The notes under the pieces were generated by a model. The model was not told the DNA's origin and searched no databases. It was given only the letters and a program-made list of their open reading frames with translations. Both the position numbers and the translations under genes were made by a program. A stretch of DNA of 64,000 nucleotides from Glandiceps talaboti (taxonomy: Eukaryota > Hemichordata > Enteropneusta > Spengelidae), in the NCBI RefSeq assembly GCF_964340395.1, contig NC_135569.1, positions 13,400,019-13,464,018 of the forward strand, read 5' to 3'. Below are positions 37,345 through 47,891 of the stretch, one piece after another; the first letter of the stretch is position 1; each line of letters begins with the position of its first letter.

Positions 37345-37545
37345 ATGGTCATGTGGATGATGATTAGATAATATTATTTCGGCTTTAATTCATAAATAAA
37401 TCTTCTTTTCTATCACTGGCATCTGCAACTACAACTTTCTCTTGTCGACCTCTACCTTGGATACACAGATCTTGTGAATTGCAAGCAAAATTCGTCCCCA
37501 CAATCATACATTTCCTGTCTTGTTCAAAGACATAGAACGCTCAGT
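37345..37545. repeat. ~201-bp direct repeat, copy 2
   Basis: Same-orientation partner of 34820-35021, with only a few substitutions. It lies about 100 bp after the tRNA-Ser gene. Confidence 0.85.
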
Positions 37546-37589
37546 ATTATCGTCTGTGTTTAGCTTTAGATATTAATATAAACCTTCCA

Positions 37590-37905
37590 TTTATACAATT
37601 CTCACATTATCAACTTCTTCTCATGCAAATACGAATCATACCAATGCTGAATTGATTAGTATACCAAGCGGAGAATTTTATTTTTCAGAAAAAAAAAATA
37701 TTCATACAAATTCAATTTTCAGATTTTTTAAATACAAATTTGTCTACACATAACAATTTCAAACGCACCTCTTAACTGTAAAGCCATATCGTCGCGTCAG
37801 TGCAGTAAGGTCGTATCTGCAATGCACTTGTATAGGCAGATACGACCTTACTGCTCTCAGTGACGCGACGATTTGGCAAGGTACGAAAAGGACACTTAAC
37901 TTCAA
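37590..37905 (-). pseudogene. Remnant of a RING gene 3' end and flank
   Basis: The segment around 37590-37785 resembles 53925-54128, the 3' flank of the RING gene there, including CTTAACTGTA at the stop, and 37873-37890 resembles its last codons (GGCAAGGTACGAA). The coding match is interrupted by the 83-bp inverted repeat at 37789-37871. It looks like a fossil piece of a viral RING paralogue that later received a small mobile element. Confidence 0.5.
37789..37871. mobile_element. 83-bp palindromic element
   Basis: Two nested arms: TCGTCGCGTCA (37789-37799) with TGACGCGACGA (37861-37871), and an 18-bp perfect arm CAGTAAGGTCGTATCTGC (37803-37820) with its complement at 37836-37853, around a 15-nt loop. 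It sits inside the RING-gene remnant, which suggests insertion of a tiny MITE-like or foldback element. A replication-origin hairpin is an alternative. Confidence 0.65.
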
Positions 37906-37923
37906 ATTGGAAACGTTATCGTG

Positions 37924-38117
37924 TATTTTTCATTCAGGCTTGCTTAAACACAAAGGTAATTAAATTTACCAAGTTGTTTACATTTTTACATTCCAGTTGT
38001 AACACTATGGATAAAGTTAATGGTCCTTTCGACACATTCCGCAAGTGGAATGTAAAAATGTAAACAACTTGGTAAATTTAATTACCTTTGTGTTTAAGCA
38101 AGCCTGAATGAAAAATA
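37924..38117. repeat. 72-bp near-perfect inverted repeat
   Basis: Left arm 37924-37995 and right arm 38046-38117 are complementary almost throughout, around a 50-nt spacer. The arms are A/T-rich. The DNA could extrude a large cruciform. Candidates are a foldback transposon or a herpes-like origin palindrome. No protein is encoded. Confidence 0.85.
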
Positions 38118-38137
38118 ACCTCACCTGCCGGGGGCTA

Positions 38138-38490
38138 CAATCGTCTTCGTCGTGCATTCATATTGTCATGTTGATTCCACGTCATATAGTTGTGACAAGA
38201 ATTCGAACGTCAACAACGATATGCTCACGTCACGATTTTGTTCAATTTGTGTCGTCGCATATGATCGTGGTCACTACTTGGTTGTCTTAAAAGTATATAG
38301 TGACGTCATGACTTTCATATCTATAATTACATGAACGTGCAGGGCTACAATCGTCGTCGTGCATGTTGATTCCACGTCATATTTTTTTTATATCGTGTTT
38401 GGTGAATTCGAACGTCAACAACGATATGCTCACGTCACGATTTTGTTCAATTTGTGTCGTCACATATGATCACGTGGTCACTACTTTATA
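38138..38490 (+). promoter_or_regulatory. Duplicated promoter region of a RING gene
   Basis: Two direct copies (about 38138-38278 and 38342-38485) share GGCTACAATCGTC, GAATTCGAACGTCAACAACG and ATATGCTCACGTCACGATTT. The second leads into TTTATATAAAGG near 38484, about 45 bp above the ATG at 38530. CACGTCA-type CRE half sites recur in both. Confidence 0.65.
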
Positions 38491-38529
38491 TAAAGGCCCG
38501 CTGTCATGGTCTCATGATTAATCGGCATC

Positions 38530-39366
38530 ATGGCTGAAACAATATCAACTCTCGATCCAGAAATACTCGCTGAAAATAATTTAATAGTTTCCAGAGACAT
38601 CGAATTAGTGCATTGTACTGGATGCGACTTTACCATGCCCCTGGAAGAGGCAAGTGTTGATTTGTCGGATATACTTATGGAACATTTCACGTTTTCAACT
38701 GTATCCAAGAGGTGTTTCGCAGAAAGTTTGAATAGTGACGTGAGGAATATGACAAAAAGGATGGAATACATGAGTCGTGACATTGCAAAACCCCGTACTG
38801 CCTGGTACCGTCTTTACAGCCGTATGATTGCTTTTATCGCTAGACTATGTGATGGAAGACAGTCTGAAATGGTAATAACAAGGTTGGCAAAGGCAGTCGT
38901 GTATCTAATGAGTAGATTTGTCTTCCGTCGCAGGACAACAGCCCACATTTCAAGAAGAGAACTTTCTCACGAAATAGCCATGCATTTGGGAAGGAATGTA
39001 CAAAGACAAGACTCTTTGGAACGGATGCGCACCCATTTTATCCGCATCATCCCTAACAACGAAGATCGCACGCTACTTATTGCTCAAGGAAAACATATCT
39101 TTCAAAGACTGACTGAAAACGAAAGTAATGAAAATTCTTCACATGGCGGCAGTAGGCAGTCGGCCAACGGAAACACTGACAATGGCAGTACATTAGAGAA
39201 ATTCACTTGTAAAGTCTGCTTTTTTGGCACTGTGTCCTTAGTGGGAGTGAAATGTGGTCATTTAATTTGCACACATTGTTACGTTAAATTGAAAAAAGTT
39301 ACGAAACATTCGAGATGCCCGTTTTGCAGATGTCATTTTGTAGCTCGTAAAATGTTTTTCAGTTAA
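38530..39366 (+). CDS. RING-finger protein with N-terminal zinc module (278 aa)
   Basis: Probable E3 ubiquitin ligase. The N-terminal region holds CTGCDF, a later EHFTF and KRCF, i.e. C-x2-C-x19-H-x9-C, shared with the paralogues. The middle is helical and basic. The C-terminal C3HC4 RING (CKVCFFGTVSLVGVKCGHLI, CTHCY, CPFC) ends only 12 residues from the C-terminus with RKMFFS, the same ending as 54128 and 62319. A TATATAA box lies about 45 bp above the ATG and AATAAA just after the stop. Confidence 0.8.
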   Translation: MAETISTLDPEILAENNLIVSRDIELVHCTGCDFTMPLEEASVDLSDILMEHFTFSTVSKRCFAESLNSDVRNMTKRMEYMSRDIAKPRTAWYRLYSRMIAFIARLCDGRQSEMVITRLAKAVVYLMSRFVFRRRTTAHISRRELSHEIAMHLGRNVQRQDSLERMRTHFIRIIPNNEDRTLLIAQGKHIFQRLTENESNENSSHGGSRQSANGNTDNGSTLEKFTCKVCFFGTVSLVGVKCGHLICTHCYVKLKKVTKHSRCPFCRCHFVARKMFFS

Positions 39367-39426
39367 GAAATAAATGAATACTGTTTTTTTAATCGTAATT
39401 CTCTGACTTATGTATAAATATACATT

Positions 39427-39458
<32 letters not shown>

Positions 39459-39470
39459 TGTATGTATGTG
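39427..39470. repeat. (TGTA)n microsatellite
   Basis: About ten copies of TGTA/ATGT sit just upstream of the membrane-protein gene and extend its open frame artificially at the 5' side. Confidence 0.9.
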
Positions 39471-39511
39471 AGGGTGCGTATGACGGTTGTGTGACTGGTT
39501 TCATAGTGAAG

Positions 39512-40504
39512 ATGGCTAAATTCATACGAAATGATTTGGCTAAATTGCAGACATTTCGGAGATATTTTTCCGCTTCACCAATCTGGTTTGCTAGATCTCC
39601 ATATATGAGAGCATTTTTAATTATTACTGCAATGTATGCTGTGTGTGCTATGCTGTTCGCAAAATACTTTACCAAGGAGAGATGGGAGCTTTATGGTTGT
39701 CACAAAAATTATTACACAGTTGGTCTACAGCTTTGCAAGAATAAATCAAAGGGCATTGACCCCATTACAGTTAAGCTAATAGTTACGGGGGTGTTATCGC
39801 TTGTAATTAACATCTTGGCACCCATAACTGTTGAATATTTCCTTGGCAAGAGTCACCAAATTCAAGAGGATTTGTCTTTGTTTCGTCGACACGAAGAGAT
39901 ACTGAGAAACAGTCCCGGTTACACAGCAGACAAAATTGATTACACAGTGTTATTGAACTGTATGGGATACAACGATACAAACAAGATCAAGTTGGACACA
40001 CCTCGCGAGGGACAGGAACGAATTACAAATCTACATTTGCTGAGACATTTATTTTCGTGTCTGTTGGTGGAACTATACATATTTTTTGTTACAAAGGGGA
40101 AATGTCAAGGAAGTATACTAACACTCATCGTATCATTTTTCGGAATAGTCTTACCGAGCATTGTAATTTGCTCTGTGTTGAAATTGGGTCAGTGGTTTCC
40201 ATTGATGTTGATAATGAATTTCATCATGTTAATATGTCCCATGACAGCTATTCTAATATTCACACCGATGTTTATTTTCATGTCTTGCATATCGTCTGCA
40301 ATTTACCTAGTATCACCGTGTAGCTGGATGCTTTTAGAAACCATTTTCCTCATTTTGTCCTGCAGAAGACAGGCGAAATATGAGATCGAACTGGTGAAAA
40401 AAGCAATTAGAAATTCGACTCTGTATCGTGTTAAAAGTAATATGGACACTGCTTTATTTCTTGCTGGTTACGAATCCCACATACCTTTTCCTATTCGGAA
40501 ATGA
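39512..40504 (+). CDS. Multi-spanning membrane protein (330 aa)
   Basis: About six hydrophobic segments are visible: AFLIITAMYAVCAMLF, LIVTGVLSLVINILAPI, LFSCLLVELYIFFV, LTLIVSFFGIVLPSIVIC, LMLIMNFIMLICPMTAILIF with MFIFMSCISSAIYLV, and LLETIFLILSC. A ~100-residue hydrophilic loop lies between the second and third. The ATG at 39512 avoids the TGTA-repeat-coded leader. No family was recognised; it does not show GPCR signature motifs. Could be an envelope or ER membrane protein. AATAAA follows the stop by 9 bp. Confidence 0.65.
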   Translation: MAKFIRNDLAKLQTFRRYFSASPIWFARSPYMRAFLIITAMYAVCAMLFAKYFTKERWELYGCHKNYYTVGLQLCKNKSKGIDPITVKLIVTGVLSLVINILAPITVEYFLGKSHQIQEDLSLFRRHEEILRNSPGYTADKIDYTVLLNCMGYNDTNKIKLDTPREGQERITNLHLLRHLFSCLLVELYIFFVTKGKCQGSILTLIVSFFGIVLPSIVICSVLKLGQWFPLMLIMNFIMLICPMTAILIFTPMFIFMSCISSAIYLVSPCSWMLLETIFLILSCRRQAKYEIELVKKAIRNSTLYRVKSNMDTALFLAGYESHIPFPIRK

Positions 40505-42782
40505 TTTTTAAATAAAAAACTCTGTAAATGGACTGTAAGCTTGTTCTTGTGCGTGACGCGTGCTTAATTTTACATCTACATGGCAATATATTTGTGTTGT
40601 CGTGCCTGACGACTTTGAATTGAAAGATATTATTAGTGGCGTCACGATACGTGCGTCGCGTGGCCTCTTTTCTCGTCACGTCGCATAGACATGTCAATCA
40701 AACAGTATTCGATTCTGCACTCGTACTCAGTGACTTTCGTAAATACCCCAGACATAACATTACCCCGACGCTTGATGACAACGAAACATTGTATCAAATG
40801 TATCTAGTTCACTCAAACGGGACGGGTCAACGCAATCGATAGTAAATAGCCCGGAAGATGTGCAGACATTCACAATGGGGCAGACATTGTTATTATTATT
40901 ATTGTTGTTGTGGTGGTGGTGGTGGTGGGCAGTGTATTGAGAACTCAATACACAAGCGCTCGATGCATATCATTAGTTACTTGTCGAGTAGACACATCAA
41001 CATACAACGAGTAATATATATTCCCATATTTGCTAATTACTGTAATTCTCTCATTTTTCTTTGCGTGGGGAAACGTGTGCAATTTCGGATTTTGTTCACG
41101 AAAATTAGACGTTATGTGATTTTGTTGTAAGACGTACGTAAACGTAACGTTTTTTTATTTGTTGTCACGAGAACACATTACACGATACAATATCACTGAC
41201 ACGTCGTGTCATCAACAAAAATTGGCACGTTAAGTGATTGGTTGTGCTCCAAAGAAAAAGTATGAAGTCACTACTTAGTTTTGTATATCTCTTTCCTGAT
41301 TGGTTCTTCACGAGCCAAGTGGTGACGTCACTAGAATCGAACACAGGACAGCTTTTCACCGCGTGATCAGACATTCTTTCGCGTAAGCAAAATGATATGA
41401 ACTCTGTTTACATGCTAGTAATAGTATGGGGTAAAGTGTCATTTTGGTTAACTAGTCTACATCTTTTTATCTACGTCGTCATCTGGCAACCAAACAAACC
41501 AAACGTTCACGATCCACGTCAAGATAAATATGAGGTCACGATAAATCTATATATTTTTGTATTTTTTAACCAAACGTTCACACCAATCCACGTCAAGAAA
41601 AATACGACGTCATGATGAATCTATATATTTTACGTGACGGTCACACAAGAGAAAAGGGACGGGCGTATCTTAGTTACACACTAAGTGTGAACCTCATAGG
41701 AAACAACCATAGTTACTTTCCTGGCAAATCTACCTACAGTGTTGCAATTTACAATTATGCAAATATCTCATGAAAAAGGCGCATGCAAATTAATGTTGCT
41801 AAAAAGCTTGAGTTTTGTCACGCGGGCACTTGAAAGCAATTACCAAAACCACAAATATAAACAACGTGTTTAGCGTCTAGTATGAGTTTTTCCAATGGAT
41901 ATGCTATTTCATTCTAACGGGAAAAATCGACTATAGCCTCGGAGACGATCGTGGACCAAGCAATCAGGCAAGAAAAATACAAAAGTATGTATTGACGTCA
42001 TAGTTTTACTTCTCATACAACCAATCAGAGACGTGTCAATCTCTCCCATGACAGGTAAACACGGCATCGTTCCTGCCGAAGGCTATCACGGTTTTCGTGC
42101 TCAGTGTTACCCCCCCCCCCCCCCGTCCGACATGATTTTAGAGAATAAACATTTTTCCGGTTGTAAATATGTGATTGGATTTGAGTTCAACTTCAACTAG
42201 TCTACATCATTATCTACGTCTCTTAAAATTCTGTGTTTCTTTTTAGTTTAACATGGCTAACTACTACTATAGAACTAGGTCGCTTTCTGACTAAGGATTA
42301 GAAGCAAGTGACATGTACTCAATTGAAAGTGTCGATTATCACAGTCTTTATAGTATGGGTATTCTTTCTACTCTATGACGATGTTCTTGAATATGCGCCG
42401 CGAACTCTCAAGTATCAGACAAGGTAAAGCGTGCCATGCTATTATTCAGTGTTTTAAATTCAGGGTTTTTTTTGGTTTTTTTTTAGCCCTTGTGTTATTT
42501 CTTCAGTTATTTGAATTAGGTACTCTTCTTAGCCGGCCGTATCGTCGTCATTTCGCAACCAAAAGTTCACGACCTACGTAAGGAAAAATACTGCGATGTC
42601 ACGATAAATCTATATATTTTACGTGACGGTCTCTCATTGGTTGTGTATCGTTCTCTCTAATAGTTGTTGGGGTGATTTATTTGTATTCTGTGTTCTGTGT
42701 TTATTTTTGATCATTTGACAATAAGGTCAAATTCTGTAAAAGAATAAGGTTAAAGGGTAAGGGGAGGGTAATCATTGAAATG
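40505..42782. other. Gene-poor region with orphan promoter-like repeats
   Basis: No supported gene. Contents: a TTA/TTG then TGG microsatellite (40888-40928); a CCAAT-CRE-TATA segment at 41230-41345 that is a copy of 48330-48405; three related ~70-bp units at about 41498-41565, 41569-41641 and 42560-42632, each with ACCAAACGTTCAC-like sequence, a CRE-like site and CTATATATTTT; and a poly-C run at 42111-42124. They look like promoters separated from their genes. Confidence 0.6.
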
Positions 42783-43336
42783 TAGTGTTACGGATGAGAA
42801 ATCATCCGTGGTAGGTACAAAAATGGTAAACTACAGTATTTAATTAAATGGGAAGGTTATTCATCAGAGTTCAATAGTTGGGAACCTGTTGAAAACTTGA
42901 ATCAATTGGCACTAAACATTCTCAAGGACCATCCTGTTTTTATATCAGGTTCACGAACTTATAAACGTCATTTTTAGGTATACATTTAAGGTCACTCAAA
43001 AACAATGACACAGTAAACCACCTCTTTGATCACTGCAGTCCTTTACAACAAATATTATCATATAGCATGTATAAATTTCTTATGTTTGGTGATCAAATAT
43101 CAAAACTAGCCAAACGTGATCACGTCATTGTTCTTCCAACTGTCTGTAATCAGTCATTATTTGACACTGTTGATCTTTTAATAACTTAATGTTTTCATCT
43201 TAGAAGAATACTATTCGCGAAATGCAAACATTTGTTCTAACTATTAATTCATGACAGCTGAGAGTTCACGGTGACCTGGCAAAAAATCAAAACTTAGCGA
43301 ATATCAAAAAGTTGTATTCTCTCATCCGTAACACTA
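42783..43336 (+). mobile_element. 554-bp element with terminal inverted repeats and a chromodomain remnant
   Basis: The ends TAGTGTTACGGATGAG and CTCATCCGTAACACTA are perfect inverted repeats. Inside, 42807-42977 is open and encodes a chromodomain: [21 protein letters not shown] matches the Y-L-[IV]-K-W-x-G-Y and W-E-P-x-x-N-L signature, then a short tail and stop. Chromodomains terminate the integrases of several element groups (Ginger-type transposons, Polintons, chromoviruses). This is a short non-autonomous relic; family not settled. Flanking target duplications are not clear. Confidence 0.6.
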
Positions 43337-43605
43337 GCAGTTGCTGTCACCAGGTAGTAATTGACTTCTGTTGATTAGTCGTCGAACTTCAGCCAGCACC
43401 AACCAAAAATAAAATTGAACGATGTCTCCAATGGTTCGGTGATTCAGATATCGGGGAGGGGAATCTATAGTATGTAGGGGGGGGGGGATTTGGTGAGAAA
43501 AGGACAACTATTTATGTAGCAAAATACACTTGTTCACAATGCAAACGAAATATACACACATAACATGACAGTCTAGTTCAATTCAAATTGTATTTTTTAT
43601 TGTTA
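43337..43605. other. Spacer with poly-G run
   Basis: Contains a 10-nt G-run near 43480 and an A/T-rich stretch. AATAAA-type signals for the minus-strand gene lie near 43590. No gene seen. Confidence 0.4.
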
Positions 43606-45715
43606 TTACGAACACTTTCTATTGTGATGACGCATTAAAAATTGAACTTCCTTTTTGATACAACTCATATGATTTTCCATTTGCAACATCTTATTGTGCA
43701 TGGTTTCAAGTTGTTCACGGAGATCTCTATTTTCGGCTTTTAGTGACTCAATTTCCGCTTCTTTTTCGACAAGTAAACTTTCCAGTCTCAACACGATTTC
43801 TTTGACATTTTCTCTGTTCTCAGCCGTGATTCGTTGTAATTGTTCATCCTTTTCACGTAGTGAAATGGCTTGTTTCGAAATTGTCTCGGCCATTCCTTTA
43901 ATGGCTTGTCCGAGGACAGGCGCATTTGAACCAATTTCATTTAAGGCTGTAATAATGTTGTCGCTAGTATATCTTGTTAAACGTTGGTCGGTATGTAGGC
44001 GAATCGCTCTTTCGATCTCTGTCATTTCTTTGCCCAAATCCATAATGCGCTGTTCGTTTGAAGAAACCAATTTTCTCGACGTTTTGGTTGTGATTTCGTT
44101 GAGTATCTTAGTCACACTAAACAAATGAGCTTTGTTAAATTGTGTAGGTAAGATTTTACACAATGCAGTTGTAAAATGTCCGACAACTGAGAAACCAAAT
44201 TTTTCATATTGGTCTTCAAAGTTTTGGTGAACATCAATGAGTTGTCGTCGCTTCGGTTTAATGAACGTCGAAACATTCGTTGAAACTTCGAAAGAGCTGG
44301 CTGTGTCATTGGTGGCCATTTCGGACGAGCAGATAAATTTTCTGCCGGCCCTCTCTTTGACGAAATACACTCTGCCGTTGACTCCATTCTCAAAATTCTG
44401 GTAATGATTCGATGCCCCGGATAAATTCCTTTTGTCAGGTGCGACTTCGAAGGAAAACGCCTCTCGATCTAATTGCTTTTGCAATTTGAACCAGTATATC
44501 ACACCGAAATAGTCATTTCCGTTGTGTTGCAAACGATACATCTTGGCTTTGAAATTCTCGCGTTCTCTGTCAGTGAAAAAATCGCTGTCTTCATACTTAA
44601 ACAGTAAGACTATACCCAATTGCAATGCAACGAAATGTTTTCCGTTTGGCTGTGATGCACTGGAAATGTCAGCCAGGGGTAGTTGGGATGGATCCTTGTC
44701 TAAAAAGTGACCGACTGGAGAGCTGTTTCGAATACAAGATAAAACAGTTTCTTCTTCTTGACTTCTTTTCAAATATTTCGACATGTCCGATCTTTGATTT
44801 TCCGTCATGAAAGATAGGTTGTGATTGTGAATTTGAACTTCAAGCAGATGCCAGGCTTCCCTTGGGCTGCATACAGTGAACCGTCCGTCCGTACATTTCA
44901 GAAGACAAGGAATGTCGTTACTTTGTCTAGTTGTTCGAAACATTTCAATCTTTTGAACAGCTAACTCTAGGCTTAATTTGGCATCACCGTATAGCTTCAA
45001 TAAACTGTCAAAGTTACCAGTAATTTCAGCAGTTGGGAGTTCCATATTGTCGGTCCCATAACTAGGGGGTTGGTCCTCGCGTAGGAGATTATCCATAGAC
45101 GAACCATCAGACACCATAGATAATCCACTTGCACATGTAGGTATGCCCTAAAGTGTAAATAAATATATAATTTAAAATTAATTGAGGTATGCTGTCATTT
45201 TTTTACAAATGTAAACTGATGCACACCCATATAACAATAATATCAATAGTGACAAAACAAAAAGTAAGTAAACTATACTAAACTTACCACGGCATTTACG
45301 ATGTTTTCGAGAAGGTCAACATTATTCGATTCTTCAGAGTCCATACGAGTTAATTCATGTCCAGCTATTTCTTGTCTCATCGAAGAATCCCCTTGTTCGA
45401 AAACACCATTTGTTTGGGCATTGTTCATGGAATCACCGACAAGATTACTCACAAAGGAATCATCGATGAGATTGAAAGCGTCTGATATTTTATCCATTTC
45501 ACTGGCACTTGGCTGCATGCCCTGCAATGTAAAAAAAAATAATTAAATAAAAACAAATCAGTTAACATGTGCTGTTCAAAATTGATAGAACGTTTTTTGT
45601 TTATATCAACGCATAAAAATAATCTTACCAGTCTATTCACAATGTCTTCAATAGTTGTAGAAAAATCAGTGTCAAGATCTGCAGTGTCCATAGGAATTAT
45701 TTCTTCAGGATTCAT
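43606..45715 (-). CDS. Three-exon protein with C-terminal coiled coil (620 aa)
   Basis: Exon 1 is 45629-45715 (ends IEDIVNRL, donor GTAAGA), exon 2 is 45288-45521 (ends LENIVNAV, donor GTAAGT), exon 3 is 45147-43606. All junctions are phase 0 and every acceptor has a T-rich tract before AG. Exon 3 has a PPSYG motif near the start, a globular middle (FEVAPDKRNLSG, CSSEMATND) and a ~100-residue C-terminal coiled coil rich in Glu (EKEAEIESLKAENRDLREQLE). The first two exons look like duplicated acidic modules. No family recognised. Splicing is inferred from consensus sites and unbroken frame. Confidence 0.63.
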
Positions 45716-45724
45716 CGTTACACG

Positions 45725-46075
45725 ATTGTATATCACCTAAGCAAGTTCCTAACGGAATGGCAAATGTTCAAACACAGCTCCCTCTTATATAGACGATTAA
45801 TGTAAAAAAAATGACGTCACGAAATTACTAATTTCAAGAGATTTCACGAAAGTTTGCTTTTGTATCATTTTGAGACGTGAATTTTTCAAGTTACGTGGTT
45901 TAAAATCAAATGACTACGTTATGTTAAAAATATGACGTCACGAAATTCGTGAAATGTTTTTGTATCATTTTGAGACGTGAATTTTTCACATGAAATTAGT
46001 AATTTCACGAAGTTTGACGAAAGTTCACTTTTGTATCATGTTGAGACATGACTTTTTCAAGTTACGTGGTGTCAA
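45725..46075 (-). promoter_or_regulatory. Promoter region with ~130-bp direct repeats
   Basis: Upstream of the three-exon gene. A CTATATAAG-type box lies near 45785-45795. Two repeats (about 45810-45905 and 45935-46065) share ATGACGTCACGAAATT, TTTTGTATCATTTTGAGACG and TCAAGTTACGTGGT. CRE palindromes occur at the head of each. Confidence 0.6.
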
Positions 46076-46080
46076 AATTT

Positions 46081-47417
46081 CAGGGCTCGAAATTAGCCGT
46101 AGTCCGAGGCTCTCGTCAATGCTTAGCGGAGGAGACATATCATAGATACAATAATGTTTATAGATAGTATTAGGAACAGATAAGATTTGAGGGACGTGCC
46201 TTGGCACAAACCATTTCTCTCTAGGGTTGGGTCATAGCATGTTATTTTTTAATTTAAGGGAAACGGAAATGGATGGTAACCGTGTGTATTTTTTATCGTA
46301 TGACGTTTACCTTTTACAAAGTAAATAATAACAAATAGCATAAATGCTCAGATTTGAGACATTTGTGTTATAAGTTTGACAAGCAACCCACACACACGAA
46401 ATGGAATGAGCCACTAATCATAACACTGAACCCATGAGCGATGGCCCTCACTGGACTTCTTGGGAGACAAGTGTTTATATGCTTAAAGAACTATCCAGTA
46501 TAAATAAAGATTATTATTATTATTATTATTATTACATATAAGTGGTTTATTTACCCAAGCGTATAAAATGATTACAAAATAATGGTAACAAAAATCAAAA
46601 GAGAGAAGGGTGAAACTCTATACCTCACACCGTTATCATTGAAATAAAATACATCGAAATATACACGACGTGAGTTCAAACACTAAGTAAAATCTCTAGT
46701 CACAACAAAATTACAGTCATTGACCACCAATAAATCCTGTACATGTGTTCAACCTGATACATATAGTCTAGTGATGGACTAATCCTACATGTACTTGAAT
46801 ACTAAGTAAAGTCGTGGCTTCCTTCTCCGAAACGCATGCACAGCCTGAGTGACGAACAGATTGACAAAATACAGTTTTAATGTATGTCTGTACAATTTGA
46901 TCATGATGAATACATACATAAATTCATTGGGAGGATATATGGTACATACATCTAGTAAAACAACAAGTGAACATGATTTAGGGTTACTCATCAATGGGGA
47001 CATTGAAGAATATGTGAAGCATACAGACGCATATAGGGATGTACCATCGATGCATCGCATCGCCTTTTAATGGCACTGTTTAGACTGTCGACAGTCCTTC
47101 GTGCCTTTTTGCTACATTTTGTCTAAAACTAAAGTAAGTCGTTGCCTTGCTCCGACTAAAAAACAAAACAAAAACCCTATTGTTTCTAAAAACGTATTAT
47201 TTTAGGACAGGTCAAATGTTTGCATAATATGAATGTCATTAATTTCATGAAAAAAACTCAGGTGTTATCAGAAGGTTTATTACTTAATGTTTTGTTTATG
47301 CATAAATTATTAAATGCTGAAAAAAAGAATGACTACCAAATCTTCCCTGTTGACTACCAGTTTTAAAAAGTGGTAGTCAAAGTGACTACCAACTAAAAAA
47401 GTTAATTTCGAGCCCTG
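46081..47417. mobile_element. Non-autonomous hAT-like DNA transposon (1.34 kb)
   Basis: Ends are the inverted pair CAGGGCTCGAAATTA (46081-46095) and TAATTTCGAGCCCTG (47403-47417). CAGGG termini are typical of hAT elements; near the right end there is a repeated GACTACCA motif. No transposase frame is present, and (ATT)n lies at 46511-46534. The expected 8-bp target duplication is not exact (CAAAATTT versus CAAATGAA), so the insertion is old or the ends are slightly misplaced. Confidence 0.6.
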
Positions 47418-47513
47418 CAAATGAAATCACTACCACACATCTTGCCATTACATTGATCGCATGTATATTTACGGGACAATATTAGATACATGTCGAAAGT
47501 TTAACATGCTCTC

Positions 47514-47891
47514 ATGTTTCCAGAAAAAAATATCGCCAAATTCCTCAAAAAGTACGAAGATATATTCAGCTTTGCACACGACTTTGAATACGATAAATTA
47601 AGAAGGAAAAATAGACCGGTATTACGAGTGTTCGTTAACGACAACACTTCTCTTTGTACGTGGGGTGAAAGTACCTGCCACTTGTACCATAATATTCTTG
47701 CCTTTACAAAAGATTGCAAGCGTAAAAAGTTCTTCAAATGGGTATCATTTTGTGAAGTTTTTATCCACGCGATTCAAAACACGGAACGATACCATCTAAA
47801 CGAATATTGGATTTTCAAATTACAGAAAGATGCCGCCATCAAACGCATATTACAATTGCATGAAAATCTATTCGTCTATTATCATTGTTGA
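47514..47891 (+). CDS. Uncharacterised protein (125 aa), possibly a terminal exon
   Basis: An open frame with normal-looking protein composition: MFPEKNIAKFLKKYEDI, FAHDFEYDKLRRKNRPVLRVF, then Trp- and Cys-containing helices to a C-terminal FVYYHC. No TATA box is obvious above it, and a CATGTTTCCAG just at the start could be a splice acceptor, so it may be the last exon of a larger gene. No family recognised. Confidence 0.38.
   Translation: MFPEKNIAKFLKKYEDIFSFAHDFEYDKLRRKNRPVLRVFVNDNTSLCTWGESTCHLYHNILAFTKDCKRKKFFKWVSFCEVFIHAIQNTERYHLNEYWIFKLQKDAAIKRILQLHENLFVYYHC

Noticed and set aside
39512-40504. GPCR-like viral chemokine receptor
   Set aside because: About six membrane segments but no DRY, NPxxY or conserved cysteine pattern.
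40858-41130. Frame with a poly-Gly and Tyr/Cys run
   Set aside because: Coded by the TTA/TGG microsatellite.
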